NCBI GenBank assembly: GCA_965247255.1
Contig: CBDFGS010000013.1
Span: 1-64,000, forward strand
Length of the DNA stretch: 64,000 bases
Source: CBDFGS01 sp965247255
GTDB taxonomy: Bacteria > Chloroflexota > Dehalococcoidia > Lucifugimonadales > CAUZJF01
Reading direction: 5' to 3'
Under the pieces are notes generated by a model. That model was not told where the DNA came from. It made no database searches and was given only the letters and a program-made list of their open reading frames with translations. Positions within the stretch are counted from its first letter, which is position 1; the number at the start of each line of letters is the position of its first letter. Shown in pieces: positions 53,179-62,521 of the stretch. The position numbers and the translations under genes were made by a program.

Positions 53179-54903
53179 ATGAGATGTCCGGGCTGCGAGC
53201 GCGAGAACAGCGATAAGGCGACGTTCTGTCGCGAATGCGGGCAACGGCTATCGCTGCTGTGCTCGAGCTGCGGGAGCAAGCTCGAGGTAGGGGTGCACTA
53301 CTGTGATTCGTGCGGGACTCCCATTGAGGATCCCGACTCTACCATCGAAAGACCGCGTCCGGCCCCGTCTCAGGCCCGGCCGGAGAAGACCGACTTCAAG
53401 GGAGGCCGCTACATCGTCAAGGACTTCCTCGGCGCCGGCGCCACCAAGACGGTCTATCTCGTGCACGATACGGTGCTCGACCGGCACGTCGCCCTCTCGT
53501 TAGTCCGAACCGAAGGTATGGACGAGCTCGAGCTAACGAGAATCGGGCGGGAGGCCCAGACACTGGCGAAGCTCGGCGACCACCGGAACATAGTACCCAT
53601 ATACGACATTGGAGACGAGGACGGACAGCCATTCATGGTGATGCCGGACATGTCCGGTGGGGCGGTCCAGGGACTGGTCAAAGGGGATGCCGACGAGAGG
53701 CCTGACCTCGACACCGTTCTCCGCCTCGCCACCGATATCTGCAGGGGGCTCGAGTTCGCACATTCCAACGGGGTTATTCACAGGGACCTTAAGCCGGGAA
53801 ACGTTTGGCTGACCGCCGACGGCGTGGCGAACATCGGGGACTTTGGCATCGCCATATCGTCAGCCCAAGCACGACTCACAGAGCCCGGCCAGATCGTCGG
53901 CACCGTCGCCTACATATCGCCGGAGCAGGCGGAAGGCGGCGCCCTAGACGAGCGCAGCGACCTCTACTCCCTAGGAGCGATGCTGTACGAGCTCACCACG
54001 GGTGTCCCCCCCTTCTCAGGAGATCACCCGGTTGCGATCATACGTCAGCACATCCACGACGAACCGCCGCCTCCGCGCAGCCTCAACCAAGAATGTCCGC
54101 TGATGCTGGAGACCCTGGTCCTGAGGCTCCTGGCCAAGGACCCCGCCGACCGGCCACAATCGGCGACCGACGTGCTCGATGCGCTGGACGAGATCAAGAA
54201 GTCCAGCCGGGTTCGAGGGTCCGCCGTCGGATCGAACAGCCGCAAACCGACCGAGCTGAGGGTGCTGCTGGTAGAGGACTCAGAGGATGACGCCCTACTG
54301 GTGATGCGCGAGTTGCGGCGGGGCGGTTACGAACCAGTGTACGAGCGCGTCGACACTCCCGCGGATATGAAAGCCGCCGCCGAGAACGGGTCCTGGGACT
54401 TGATAATATCCGACTACAGCATGCCGAACTTCAGCGCGCCCGCCGCACTCAAACTCATGCAGTACAGCGGACTGGACCTCCCGTTCATAATAGCCTCGGG
54501 CACCATCAGCGAGGAGGCTGCGGTAGAGGCCATGAGGGCCGGCGCCCACGACTTCGTGATGAAGGGCAACCTAACCCGCCTCATTCCCGCGGTAGAGCGG
54601 GAGCTTCGGGAGGCCGAGGAGCGCCGCGAGCGGCGCAGAGTTCAGGATGAATTGCGGCGGCTGTACCGGGAGATGGAGGAGCGCCGCGAGGAGCTTGAGC
54701 AGCGCGTTACGGAGCTGATAGCTCAGAACCGACGCCTTGAGAAGCAGCTTGCGCAGCAGCGGCCGATGGCCAACGTGACGGATGAGGTCAAGAAGAGGTT
54801 GAAGTCTATCTCACAAGAGGCCGACGAGCTTGCGAGGCTCGCGGAGGGCGAACCGTCCCGCGTTCCCGGCAAGGCCTCGACATCGGCCCGTACCGAAGAG
54901 TAG
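53179..54903 (+). CDS. Zinc-ribbon Ser/Thr kinase fused to receiver and coiled coil
   Basis: Protein of 574 residues with four parts. Two zinc ribbons come first (C3/C6/C17/C20 and C28/C31/C42/C45). A kinase domain (about 77-340) has HRDLKPGN (Asp203), DFG (Asp221) and ISPEQ. A receiver (about 360-480) has VEDSEDD, Asp412 (IISDYSMP) and Lys (VMKGN). A coiled coil runs from about 485 to 545. In the position of the beta3 Lys the sequence reads VALSLVRT, so ATP-binding Lys is missing or displaced to Arg110; catalysis is uncertain. ATG at 53179 has gggagg upstream. A phytochrome-type histidine kinase follows 172 bp downstream. Confidence 0.9.
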   Translation: MRCPGCERENSDKATFCRECGQRLSLLCSSCGSKLEVGVHYCDSCGTPIEDPDSTIERPRPAPSQARPEKTDFKGGRYIVKDFLGAGATKTVYLVHDTVLDRHVALSLVRTEGMDELELTRIGREAQTLAKLGDHRNIVPIYDIGDEDGQPFMVMPDMSGGAVQGLVKGDADERPDLDTVLRLATDICRGLEFAHSNGVIHRDLKPGNVWLTADGVANIGDFGIAISSAQARLTEPGQIVGTVAYISPEQAEGGALDERSDLYSLGAMLYELTTGVPPFSGDHPVAIIRQHIHDEPPPPRSLNQECPLMLETLVLRLLAKDPADRPQSATDVLDALDEIKKSSRVRGSAVGSNSRKPTELRVLLVEDSEDDALLVMRELRRGGYEPVYERVDTPADMKAAAENGSWDLIISDYSMPNFSAPAALKLMQYSGLDLPFIIASGTISEEAAVEAMRAGAHDFVMKGNLTRLIPAVERELREAEERRERRRVQDELRRLYREMEERREELEQRVTELIAQNRRLEKQLAQQRPMANVTDEVKKRLKSISQEADELARLAEGEPSRVPGKASTSARTEE

Positions 54904-55075
54904 TGCTGCCCAGGGGCTGAGGGCTATCGCTACAGCCGATCACCTCGTCCTTCGTCGAGTCTTACGGGCGGTCTACACATGGGCCCAGCCGGGCCGGCGT
55001 GATCGAGATGACCGAAGCGGATAGCGGCGGCGGTTGTATTAGCCAGTTGAACCGGCATTCGGAACGTCAGGGGGC

Positions 55076-56485
55076 ATGAACCGGATGGCATCGGCCGAGA
55101 AGCAGCTTCCAGACTACGCGGTCTTCGACGACTACCGATACAACCAGCGGATAGCGGTGGTTGTGCGGTGGTTCCTTCTCGTCATCTGGCTCTTCCTGCA
55201 CAACTACAAGGGGAACTTCGACGACCCCCAGTTCTGGACCAACAACAGCTTTGCGGCCGCCCTGTCAGCAGTCAACGCATACGTACACTGGCGCATCTGG
55301 AAGGGCCGGCCGATCACTCGCGGCTACGCTCTCACCATAAGCATCGCGGACGTAACCTTTATTAGCGTCGGAGTCGCATTGTCGGAAGCGTTCGCTAACA
55401 CCTTCTTCGTTCTGCTATACCCCGCCTTAGTGGCCCTTTCGCTCGTAGCATGGTTGAAGCGCCTCGCCTTCGGGATAACGGCCGTGGTGGCGGCCGCGTA
55501 CGCATGGATGAGCTTTACGATTGAACCGGTGATCGACTTCGACAAGGACCAGGAGAAGGTACTGGCGATTCGGATTGCTTGCATGTTCGCCGTAGTCGCT
55601 GCCGGACACTTGATCACCAGAATCGAACGCCGCAGACGTATGGACGCTGTCGAAGCGGAGCATGCCCGGGCCGAAGAGAACCTCGACCTGCAGATAAAGG
55701 CCCAGGAGGCGGAGCGGGCCAAAGAGCTAGCTAAGGCAAACGAGCGTCTACTGCAAGAGCTCAACGAGCGCAAACGAGCCGAACAAGCACTAGAACGACG
55801 CACGACGGAGCTGGCGGCTCTCAACGATGAGCTCGAAGCATTCAGCTACTCCGTCTCTCATGACCTTCGCGCGCCTCTCCGCAGCATCGACAAGTTCAGT
55901 GAGGCGGTGTTGGAGGACCACGCGGCGGACCTCGACGCCGATGGTCAGGACTATCTCAACCGTGTGCGCGCGGCAAGCGGTCGCATGGAGGCGCTCATCG
56001 ACGACCTGCTGACGTTGTCTCGCATTACCAGTAGCGAGCTCCAGCGAGAGGAGGTCGATCTGAGCGCCATGGCGAAGGTTGTAACAACCGAGCTCCAGAA
56101 CGCGCAACCGGAGCGCGAGGCCGAGTTCGTAGTCGAGCCCGGCGTCGTCGCGGAGGCGGACCCTCATCTGGTGCGGGTCGCCCTCGACAACCTGATGGCG
56201 AACGCATGGAAGTTCACGGGGCAACAGGAGAAGGCGCGGATAGAGTTCGGCTCGGCCCAGAGCGACGGAGAGCAGGCCTATTTCGTGAGAGACGACGGGG
56301 TGGGGTTCGACGATCAGTTCAGCGACAAGCTGTTCGTCGCTTTTCAACGTCTTCACTCTGCCGACTTCGAGGGCACCGGCATAGGCCTGGCGACCGTCCA
56401 GCGTATCATCAACCGCCACGGTGGCCGGGTGTGGGCGGAGAGCGACGTCGGCCACGGCGCCACGTTCTATTTTACCCTGGGCTAA
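55076..56485 (+). CDS. Membrane histidine kinase, phytochrome-type core
   Basis: Kinase of 469 residues. About six membrane helices (30-180) are followed by a long coiled coil (about 185-255), then a dimerisation helix with His262 (SVSHDLRAPLRSID), typical of phytochrome-like kinases, and an ATPase domain with NLMANAWKFTG, DDGVGFDD, FEGTGIGLATV and a HGGRVWAES end. It is a natural partner for receivers such as the one in the kinase fusion upstream. ATG is preceded by cagggggc. Confidence 0.92.
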   Translation: MNRMASAEKQLPDYAVFDDYRYNQRIAVVVRWFLLVIWLFLHNYKGNFDDPQFWTNNSFAAALSAVNAYVHWRIWKGRPITRGYALTISIADVTFISVGVALSEAFANTFFVLLYPALVALSLVAWLKRLAFGITAVVAAAYAWMSFTIEPVIDFDKDQEKVLAIRIACMFAVVAAGHLITRIERRRRMDAVEAEHARAEENLDLQIKAQEAERAKELAKANERLLQELNERKRAEQALERRTTELAALNDELEAFSYSVSHDLRAPLRSIDKFSEAVLEDHAADLDADGQDYLNRVRAASGRMEALIDDLLTLSRITSSELQREEVDLSAMAKVVTTELQNAQPEREAEFVVEPGVVAEADPHLVRVALDNLMANAWKFTGQQEKARIEFGSAQSDGEQAYFVRDDGVGFDDQFSDKLFVAFQRLHSADFEGTGIGLATVQRIINRHGGRVWAESDVGHGATFYFTLG

Positions 56486-56663
56486 CGGGGCCGACCGTCA
56501 ATCCCTGCGGCCTATGGAAGGCTGCTTCGTTTCGACCGAGTCGACCGCACCGGTCTGCGTGTCACGCTCAGGGATCCGGCGATTGACAAGCCCATTCAGG
56601 CGCGCCTAGACTCGCCCGGGTAGTTCGCACACGGCCGTCGTGAGACCGGATGGAGGAGCCGTC

Positions 56664-57431
56664 ATGAGGCTGGAAGGCAAAGTTGCATTGGTCACCGGAG
56701 CGGGCTCGGGAATTGGAAGGGCCACGGCCGTCCTCTTCGCGAGAGAGGGGGCACGGGTTAGCGTCGCCGACCTGAACGAACAGCCGGCGAGGGAGACTGT
56801 GGCCTCCATCAGTGACGGCGGAGGAGAGGCTGCATATGTAACCGGCGACGTTTCCGAAAGGGACGACGTCGAGAGGATCGTGAGGACTACGGTCGAGGTC
56901 CACGGCGGGGTGGATATTCTGGTCAACAGCGCTGGAATAAATGACCGACAGCTCCCGGAGACCTGGGCCCATGATCAGGTCTGGGACAGGGTCATGGCGG
57001 TCAATCTCAGAGGGACATACCTAACGTGCTGGTACGCGGTGCCCGAGATGCTGCGGGCCGGCGCCGGGTCTATCATCAATCTCTCCTCCGTGATGGGGCT
57101 GGTGGGTTCTGAATATACGGGCGCGGAGGGCTTCAGCGCCTACGTGCCATCCAAAGGCGGAGTCGTGCAGCTCACGCGAAACCTCGCGCTCGAGCATGCC
57201 AAGAATGGCATACGGGTAAACTGCATCTGCCCTGGGTACGTCAACACCAGTCTCACCGAGAGGCTGAGGGATAACCAGGACCTCCGCGACAAGATTACGG
57301 CCCGGCATCCCATCGGGCGCTTCGGGGAAGCCGAGGAGATCGCCTACGCTGCGCTGTTTCTTGCTTCAGACGATTCGTCGTTTGTGACAGGGATAGCGCT
57401 GCCCGTCGACGGCGGATACACCGCTCAGTAG
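56664..57431 (+). CDS. Short-chain dehydrogenase/reductase
   Basis: NAD(P)-dependent oxidoreductase of 255 residues with TGAGSGIG (cofactor), NSAGIN, catalytic Ser in NLSSVMG and Tyr/Lys in YVPSKGG. The second strand ends in ADLNEQ, which favours NAD. Length and order match classical SDRs. ATG at 56664 has ggaggag upstream; a GTG at 56640 is less likely. Substrate unknown; it stands alone and is convergent with the NHL lipoprotein gene. Confidence 0.93.
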   Translation: MRLEGKVALVTGAGSGIGRATAVLFAREGARVSVADLNEQPARETVASISDGGGEAAYVTGDVSERDDVERIVRTTVEVHGGVDILVNSAGINDRQLPETWAHDQVWDRVMAVNLRGTYLTCWYAVPEMLRAGAGSIINLSSVMGLVGSEYTGAEGFSAYVPSKGGVVQLTRNLALEHAKNGIRVNCICPGYVNTSLTERLRDNQDLRDKITARHPIGRFGEAEEIAYAALFLASDDSSFVTGIALPVDGGYTAQ

Positions 57432-57450
57432 TTTGACGACCGCGCCGTCG

Positions 57451-58746
57451 CTACTGTGCAGAAACCTTGTGAACGACGTTCTTTCCGTAGTCGGCCAGGA
57501 AGAGTTCGCCATCAGGGCCGACGACCAGGGACACGATCTCACGGATCGAGCCCGTGTACACCTGTACCTTCCCGGACTCGGACTCGCTCCGGCTCTCTCC
57601 GGCCACGACGGTCGTAATTGTGCCTGATGCGCCGTCAACTCGGCGCACCCGCAGGCCACCTTCGGCGACGAACATGTTCCCCGCCGAGTCCAGCGCCACA
57701 CCCAGAGGGAAGGTCATCATCGCTTCGTTGGCCGGCCCTCCGTCCCCCGAGTAACCTACCCCGGTAGCCTCGGCTGCTATCCGCTGAGACCGATACCCCT
57801 GGGCGTGCCCTATGGCGGTACCCCACATCGGCCCCCGCACCAGATGCGTTCCGATACCGGCCACCGTGGTGACTACTCCCGTCGTGCCGTCCACCTTGCG
57901 CACGCGGTGGTTGTCGCTGTCGGCGAACAAGATGTTGCCCGCGTCGTCCAGTTCCAGGCCGCGAGGCTCAGCCATCGTGGCGTTGAGCGCCGGACCATCG
58001 TCTCCCTCTACGCCGCGGACTCCGGTGCCAGCGATTGTGTCGATGAATCCCGTGGACCCATCAACCATCCGGATACGGTTATCAGTGGTGATGTAGACGT
58101 TGCCCGCAGCGTCCACGGCAACATCCTGCGGCAGCTTGAGAAGGGCATCGGTTGCCAGCTTCCCGTCTCCGAATTCACCGAGGCGGGGGTTACCCACCCC
58201 ACCTCCGACCACCGTCGTGATAATACCGGTGGCCATATCTACCTTGCGGATGAGGCTCTCGCGGTCGGTGATGTACAGGTCACCCGCGCTGTCCACGGCG
58301 AGGCCCTGTGGGAGCCTGAATTTGGCGTCCAACGCCGGCCCGCCGTCTCCACGGTCCCCCATGGTGCTCCCGCTGCCCGCCACCGTGGTGATCACCCCGG
58401 TGCCGGCATCGACCCTGCGAATGCGGTTGTCCGTCGAGATAAACAGGTTTCCTGCGCGGTCCAAGGCGACCCCGATGGGCTGGAACATCCCAGCCTCTAC
58501 AGCCGGCCCTGAATCGCCCTTGAACTTGGGGGACCCTGTGCCTGCGTAGGTCGTGATCTCTCTAACCACGGGCCCCGTTGGGCCGGTCTGCGATGATGCC
58601 TCCGCGAGGCCGGCCACCGGCCTCGGCTCTTCGGCCGCCCCACATGAGGTGAGCGAAAGCGCAACCGCCGCAGCAAATCCCCACGCTACGGATGCTCTAG
58701 ATGGACCCCGCTGGGTGTCAGCGGCCGTGGAATCTCCGTCTCTCAT
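57451..58746 (-). CDS. NHL-repeat lipoprotein
   Basis: Exported lipoprotein of 431 residues. The signal ends in LTSC (Cys35). Six or more NHL-type blades follow, each with a variant of PxGVAxDxAGNLFIxD followed by RIRRVD and TTVAG. The repeats are very regular, as in surface beta-propellers of unknown ligand. ATG at 58746 has aaggag upstream; a longer frame to 58785 is not needed. It is convergent with the SDR gene with a 19-bp gap. Confidence 0.88.
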   Translation of the reverse strand: MRDGDSTAADTQRGPSRASVAWGFAAAVALSLTSCGAAEEPRPVAGLAEASSQTGPTGPVVREITTYAGTGSPKFKGDSGPAVEAGMFQPIGVALDRAGNLFISTDNRIRRVDAGTGVITTVAGSGSTMGDRGDGGPALDAKFRLPQGLAVDSAGDLYITDRESLIRKVDMATGIITTVVGGGVGNPRLGEFGDGKLATDALLKLPQDVAVDAAGNVYITTDNRIRMVDGSTGFIDTIAGTGVRGVEGDDGPALNATMAEPRGLELDDAGNILFADSDNHRVRKVDGTTGVVTTVAGIGTHLVRGPMWGTAIGHAQGYRSQRIAAEATGVGYSGDGGPANEAMMTFPLGVALDSAGNMFVAEGGLRVRRVDGASGTITTVVAGESRSESESGKVQVYTGSIREIVSLVVGPDGELFLADYGKNVVHKVSAQ

Positions 58747-59002
58747 GAAGCTGCTCCTTGGCCGCGGTGCTGCCGACGGTACCAATTAGGTGAGGCGCGG
58801 TAGAAACTTAGGTGCAGAGAAGGACTGGTCCCTCTAGTCCCTTTCCTTAGCGGATCTCCAGCGTTCTGATAGCGGTCGCGGCGTTCGCCGCGCTATAACG
58901 CAGCATCCCATGACATCGGGGCGGAAGGCGAATCGAGCTTCCCTGCTCCCCCGGGCTCGTTATCAATGTATTCGGTTCGGCGCGGGCGCCAGGAATCTCC
59001 GG

Positions 59003-59428
59003 TCACTCAACCGTGATCGTGCCCACCATGCCAAGGCCTCCATGGGGTATGCAGTAAAGCTTGTAGGTGCCCGGCCTATCGAACGTGACGGTAAAGGTCG
59101 TCGTTTTGTCGCCGACTACAGCTTCATCGATCTTGAGCTCGTCTACAGTAAAGGTGTGGAATTCAGTCTCGCCGGTCATGCTGAAGTTGATCGTCTGCCC
59201 CGATTTGAACTTGAAGGCCGACGGGACAAACTGGTACTTGCCGCTGCCCCCGGAGTCCTGGTTTACCACTTTGACGGCATCACCGCTTGGCGCCGCTGCA
59301 TTGGGTGCGGCGGCTCCGGCGTCGGCGGCTGACTGGAATGGTTTTTCGCCGTTGCCCGACCCGCAGCCTATGGTCCCAACCGCGAGAACGAGCATCGCCC
59401 AGACTAGTATCCTCTTGAGTCCTGTCAC
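59003..59428 (-). CDS. Cupredoxin-domain lipoprotein
   Basis: Exported protein of 141 residues. The signal ends in GTIGC (Cys22), followed by an Ala-rich linker (about 30-50) and a cupredoxin domain. The type-1 copper ligands are in place: His in EFHTF, Cys and His in YCIPHG, Met in GMVG. It should bind copper and pass electrons outside the membrane. The large membrane protein at 18893 has a similar cupredoxin, so the two may take part in one electron-transfer chain. GTG start. Confidence 0.92.
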   Translation of the reverse strand: MTGLKRILVWAMLVLAVGTIGCGSGNGEKPFQSAADAGAAAPNAAAPSGDAVKVVNQDSGGSGKYQFVPSAFKFKSGQTINFSMTGETEFHTFTVDELKIDEAVVGDKTTTFTVTFDRPGTYKLYCIPHGGLGMVGTITVE

Positions 59429-59598
59429 CGGTTAACTACCCTCTGAGGGGTCCGCCGCTTCCTCCGCGGCGTGAAGTTTGGAGTAGTGTCGGTGCCCTGT
59501 TTCGAGACTACATTGCTCTGAGCTCGGGCTGAGCCACTTACGACTCCGGATGAAATCCATCGCGGCGTCGCTGCCGCAACGCCTTTATGGTCCGCCAC

Positions 59599-59732
59599 AC
59601 TAGTGGTCCAACATCCTAGTATTGAAGGGTTCTGAGGTTACGGCTTGGTAGGGGCGGGTTTGAAACCCGCCCTGTCGTCGTAGCACGCCAATCTCGGCTA
59701 CCCCTCATTTCAAAGATTTCGGTCTACTAGGA
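59599..59732. repeat. 134-bp MITE-like repeat, copy 1
   Basis: Identical base for base to 63279-63412. An inverted pair tcctagta/tactagga sits at 59614 and at the right end, and a central palindrome (ggcgggtttgaaacccgcc) forms a hairpin. It encodes nothing. Size and structure fit a miniature inverted-repeat element. Confidence 0.8.
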
Positions 59733-60307
59733 TGAAGAAGTCGGCAGGAAGCGCGCCACAAGCCCCGGCAATGTCCTCCCTCCGCTGGAACTGCGAGATA
59801 GCGAATGTACCCTCGGTGAGAAGGCTGGGTAGGCCACCTGTACTCACGTCTTCCGATTGGTCCATTAGACATCCCAAAACGCCAGCGGTTACTCGTTAGA
59901 TGCGAGAGACCTCGAAGCGATGGAATCTCGGCGCGAACCGGCTACCCGGGCGGCCTTCGGTCCCAACCGGCGCTGACCCAAAATGACACTACACCATTGT
60001 ACTTGAATACGTTCTGCGCCGAGGTAAGGTTTTCACCGAGGTAGCCCACGCCTCGCCCTCGGACCGTGCTGGTGATTTCCCCTGGTGTGTTACTCCTCGG
60101 TCGTCATCCGCTCTTTGGGGTGAACAGACAGGGCAGAAGCCCGGATCCACCAACACCTCGACCGGCGTTGTTACACGAAACTTCTTCTCGCAATAGCGCC
60201 TCGCATCCCCTATAGTATCGCCACCCCAACCTAGCCAAATGAGGGCCAAGGCGAATGAAGCCGGCCACAGGTCCCAGCTGGCTGTAGAACTCCACGGGAG
60301 GAACGAA
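59733..60307. other. Intergenic, no gene recognised
   Basis: After the MITE-like repeat the next 575 bp carry no frame with family resemblance. A minus-strand frame (about 59989-60240) has a Cys pair (GFCPVC) but no start or homology that I can support. Confidence 0.4.
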
Positions 60308-61048
60308 TTGCGAATCGTAGATTCCCATAGCCACCTGGGCCCGTGCCGGGTTTTCGACCAAGACCATGATGGCGCCGACGTAATCGCCCAGATGGACAAG
60401 CACGAGATCGACGTCAACCTGGTACAGCCATTCCCTGGCGCCCCTTCGGCGGCAGCGGTCCACGACCAGATAGCCTTGCTCGCCAAGCACAACCCCCGAC
60501 GGATTTTCGGTATTGCGAGCATCAACCCGCACCAGGATCGGGACAGCTACTTCGCGGAGCTAGGGCGCTGCGTGAATGATCTCGGTTTCGTTGGCGTAAA
60601 AATGCACACGATCGGCCACGCCGTCAATCCTGCGGGTGTCGACGGCACCACGGTCTTCGAGAGCGCGAAAGAGCTTGGCATACCTGTGATGGTCCACACG
60701 GGGCCAGGGATACCCTTCGCTGCACCTTCATCTCTCGTATCTCAACTCAAGAGGTTCCCGGAGGTGCCGGTGGTCATGGCACACGGCGGATACAGTATGT
60801 TCGCAGGTGAGGCTATTGCGGTGGCTTCGACGTTTCCGCAAGTGTCGTTGGAGATCTCTGGCAGCGGACTCCTGAACGTAGGCGCCATGGTCAGCAACCT
60901 GGGGGCGGACCGGGTGATGTTCGGTGCAGACTTGATACCCAACGTTCCGGTGATGCTGTCGCTAGTTCGCAGCCTCGAGCTGGACGACGACGATGAGTCG
61001 CTGTTGCTGGGCGGCACGGCCGAACGCCTCTACAAGCTAACAAGCTGA
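60308..61048 (+). CDS. Amidohydrolase-2-family TIM-barrel protein
   Basis: Metal-dependent hydrolase or decarboxylase of 246 residues. The metal motif HSH is at the N-terminus (DSHSHLG), followed by a conserved barrel with VGVKMHTIGH, VMVHTGPG and VVMAHGG, and a C-terminal MFGADLIPN with the last Asp. TTG at 60308 is chosen for the gggagg upstream. The length is a little short for the family but all strand motifs are present. Substrate unknown; clpS begins 35 bp downstream. Confidence 0.88.
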   Translation: MRIVDSHSHLGPCRVFDQDHDGADVIAQMDKHEIDVNLVQPFPGAPSAAAVHDQIALLAKHNPRRIFGIASINPHQDRDSYFAELGRCVNDLGFVGVKMHTIGHAVNPAGVDGTTVFESAKELGIPVMVHTGPGIPFAAPSSLVSQLKRFPEVPVVMAHGGYSMFAGEAIAVASTFPQVSLEISGSGLLNVGAMVSNLGADRVMFGADLIPNVPVMLSLVRSLELDDDDESLLLGGTAERLYKLTS

Positions 61049-61083
61049 GGGGGGCGCAGCCCGTCGCATCAGGCAACGAACTG

Positions 61084-61221
61084 ATGGTAAGCACGACGAC
61101 CGAGCGGGAGACCTATACACCTACCTTCACGCTGCCGCCGTATGCGGTGATACTCCACGACGACGACCACAACGAGATGGGCTACGTTGTTGGCGCGTTG
61201 CTCAAAAGCGTGAATAGCCTG
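61084..61221 (+). pseudogene. clpS: clpS, N-terminal half (split by IS110)
   Basis: 46 codons from ATG: a short leader, then PPYAVILHDDDHNEMGYVVGALLKSVNSL, the first half of ClpS, the adaptor that delivers N-degron substrates to the Clp protease. The frame then enters the IS110 element and stops at 61231. The second half resumes at 62522 in a frame that joins exactly (SVNSL + SQEEAES). The intact gene would encode 93 residues. Confidence 0.88.
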
Positions 61222-61236
61222 ATGCTCCTATAGATG

Positions 61237-62310
61237 TCAAGGAGTGCTGTGGGATAGGGCTGAGTTCCGTAGGACGGAGAAGACCTCGCGAGCGACATAG
61301 CGTTTGAGGCAGCGGATCACCTCAGCCTTGCTCATTCCCTCGGTGGTGCGACGACGCATGTATGCCTGGGTCCGCTCATCATGACGAAGTCTGACGACAA
61401 CAATGCGATGGAGTGCCGCGTTGGCCTGGCGGTGGCCGCCTCGGTTGAGCCGATGCCTGTTGGTCTTGCCGGAGGAAGCAGGGATGGGATTGACACCGCA
61501 CAGGGAGGCGAAGGCAGCCTCGGAGTGGAGGCGGTCAGGGTTACTCCCGGCAGCAATGAGGAGGGTCGCCGCCGTGTCTGGTCCTATGCCGAAGCCATCC
61601 ACCAGGGCTGGGGCTGCCGTCCGTGTGAGTCGTTGGATCTCGGCCTCCAGGTCCTTTATCTCATTACCGAGTTGACGGTAGCGACGGGCAAGGGAGCGAA
61701 GAGCATACTTGGCCGCCGCGGTGGGACCCTCCATACGACCAGGCCGGAAGCTCTTGGACCGGGTGACAAGGGCAGCAGTGGTGAGGCCAGTGAGGTGCTC
61801 ACGAAGCCGGGCCGGGGCCGTGACAACCAGGGCCTTCATCTGGTTGATTGCCTGGGTGCGAGCCTTGACGGCCGAGTCCTTGGTGCTCTTGAACATACGG
61901 ATCATTTCGACTTCACCCTCACCTGACTTGGGAGTGGCATCGGCTACTCCGGCAAGCACGGCACGCGCTGCCATCTCCGCATCAGTGGGATCGCTCTTCC
62001 CCTTCCGATAGCGGGTTGACCGGTCGGGCCGGTTGACCTCCACTACGGTATGGCCCCTACTGGTCAGGAATCGGGCGACTCCGGCACCGTAGGAACCGGT
62101 GCCTTCAATCCCGAAGGCATGAATCTCTCCCAGGCCCCGGGACCACCGTTCGAGCTCCTCATACCCATGGGTGGTCGCCACTGTGTGAAGCTCCCCAAGG
62201 CGGACCCCCTGACGGTCAATGGCCACCGCCACATGCTCATCCTGGTGGGTGTCGACTCCGACGACCAGCTCAACACCACGACTACCTTTATGACCGACGA
62301 CTCCTGTCAT
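61237..62310 (-). CDS. IS110-family transposase (DEDD recombinase)
   Basis: 357 residues with both family domains. The N-terminal RuvC-like DEDD domain (about 15-170) has GVDTHQDEHV (first Asp), GIEGTGSYG (Glu) and KSDPTDAEMAAR (last acidic pair). The C-terminal transposase_20 domain (about 235-330) has GIGPDTAATLL and a FASLCGVNPIPASSGK motif with the catalytic Ser region. No stop or frameshift interrupts it, so it may be active. ATG has gggagg upstream. It would use the RNA described at 62341-62502 as a guide. Confidence 0.95.
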   Translation of the reverse strand: MTGVVGHKGSRGVELVVGVDTHQDEHVAVAIDRQGVRLGELHTVATTHGYEELERWSRGLGEIHAFGIEGTGSYGAGVARFLTSRGHTVVEVNRPDRSTRYRKGKSDPTDAEMAARAVLAGVADATPKSGEGEVEMIRMFKSTKDSAVKARTQAINQMKALVVTAPARLREHLTGLTTAALVTRSKSFRPGRMEGPTAAAKYALRSLARRYRQLGNEIKDLEAEIQRLTRTAAPALVDGFGIGPDTAATLLIAAGSNPDRLHSEAAFASLCGVNPIPASSGKTNRHRLNRGGHRQANAALHRIVVVRLRHDERTQAYMRRRTTEGMSKAEVIRCLKRYVAREVFSVLRNSALSHSTP

Positions 62311-62340
62311 TTCTACCTCCCGGAGGATTGTGCGCCGGCC

Positions 62341-62502
62341 AGGTGAGCGGACAAGACTGCGATGGGGCGTGGGGCCAGGCTCCTATAAGGTCACTGCTCG
62401 CCTTGCCGAGGGCACTTCTGGCGCCACCTCGAATCGAGTCGACAGATCAGGCTGAAGGCATGACGCCAGTCTCAGAAAGGGTCAGGCCCGAGCCGAGGTG
62501 GC
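62341..62502 (-). ncRNA. Putative IS110 bridge RNA
   Basis: Minus-strand RNA of the non-coding end. Loop 1: stem 62423-62431 with 62494-62502 (nine pairs) encloses a guide at 62469-62479 that matches the right clpS flank 62521-62531 at 10 of 11 bases, and a guide at 62448-62453 complementary in orientation to the left flank 61216-61221 (six of six). Loop 2: stem 62341-62348 with 62396-62403 (seven of eight pairs) encloses 62379-62387, identical to the element end 61224-61232 (nine of nine), and 62357-62364, reverse complement of the other end 62514-62521 (eight of eight). Order and orientation fit target-binding and donor-binding loops. RNA ends unknown. Confidence 0.7.
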
Positions 62503-62521
62503 CCGGGATTCATCATCGCAG

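Larger units (their letters stand above)
61222..62521 (-). mobile_element. IS110-family insertion sequence
   Basis: About 1300 bp, with one DEDD transposase gene and a 210-bp non-coding end upstream of it. Boundaries are deduced from the two halves of clpS (ends ambiguous by one G). There are no terminal inverted repeats and no target duplication longer than that base, as usual for IS110. The non-coding end folds into two loops that match the target and the element ends. Confidence 0.88.

Noticed and set aside
58806..58850. CTTAG-like boxes upstream of the NHL lipoprotein as a further operator
   Set aside because: Two boxes only, 39 bp apart, not on the 11-bp pitch.
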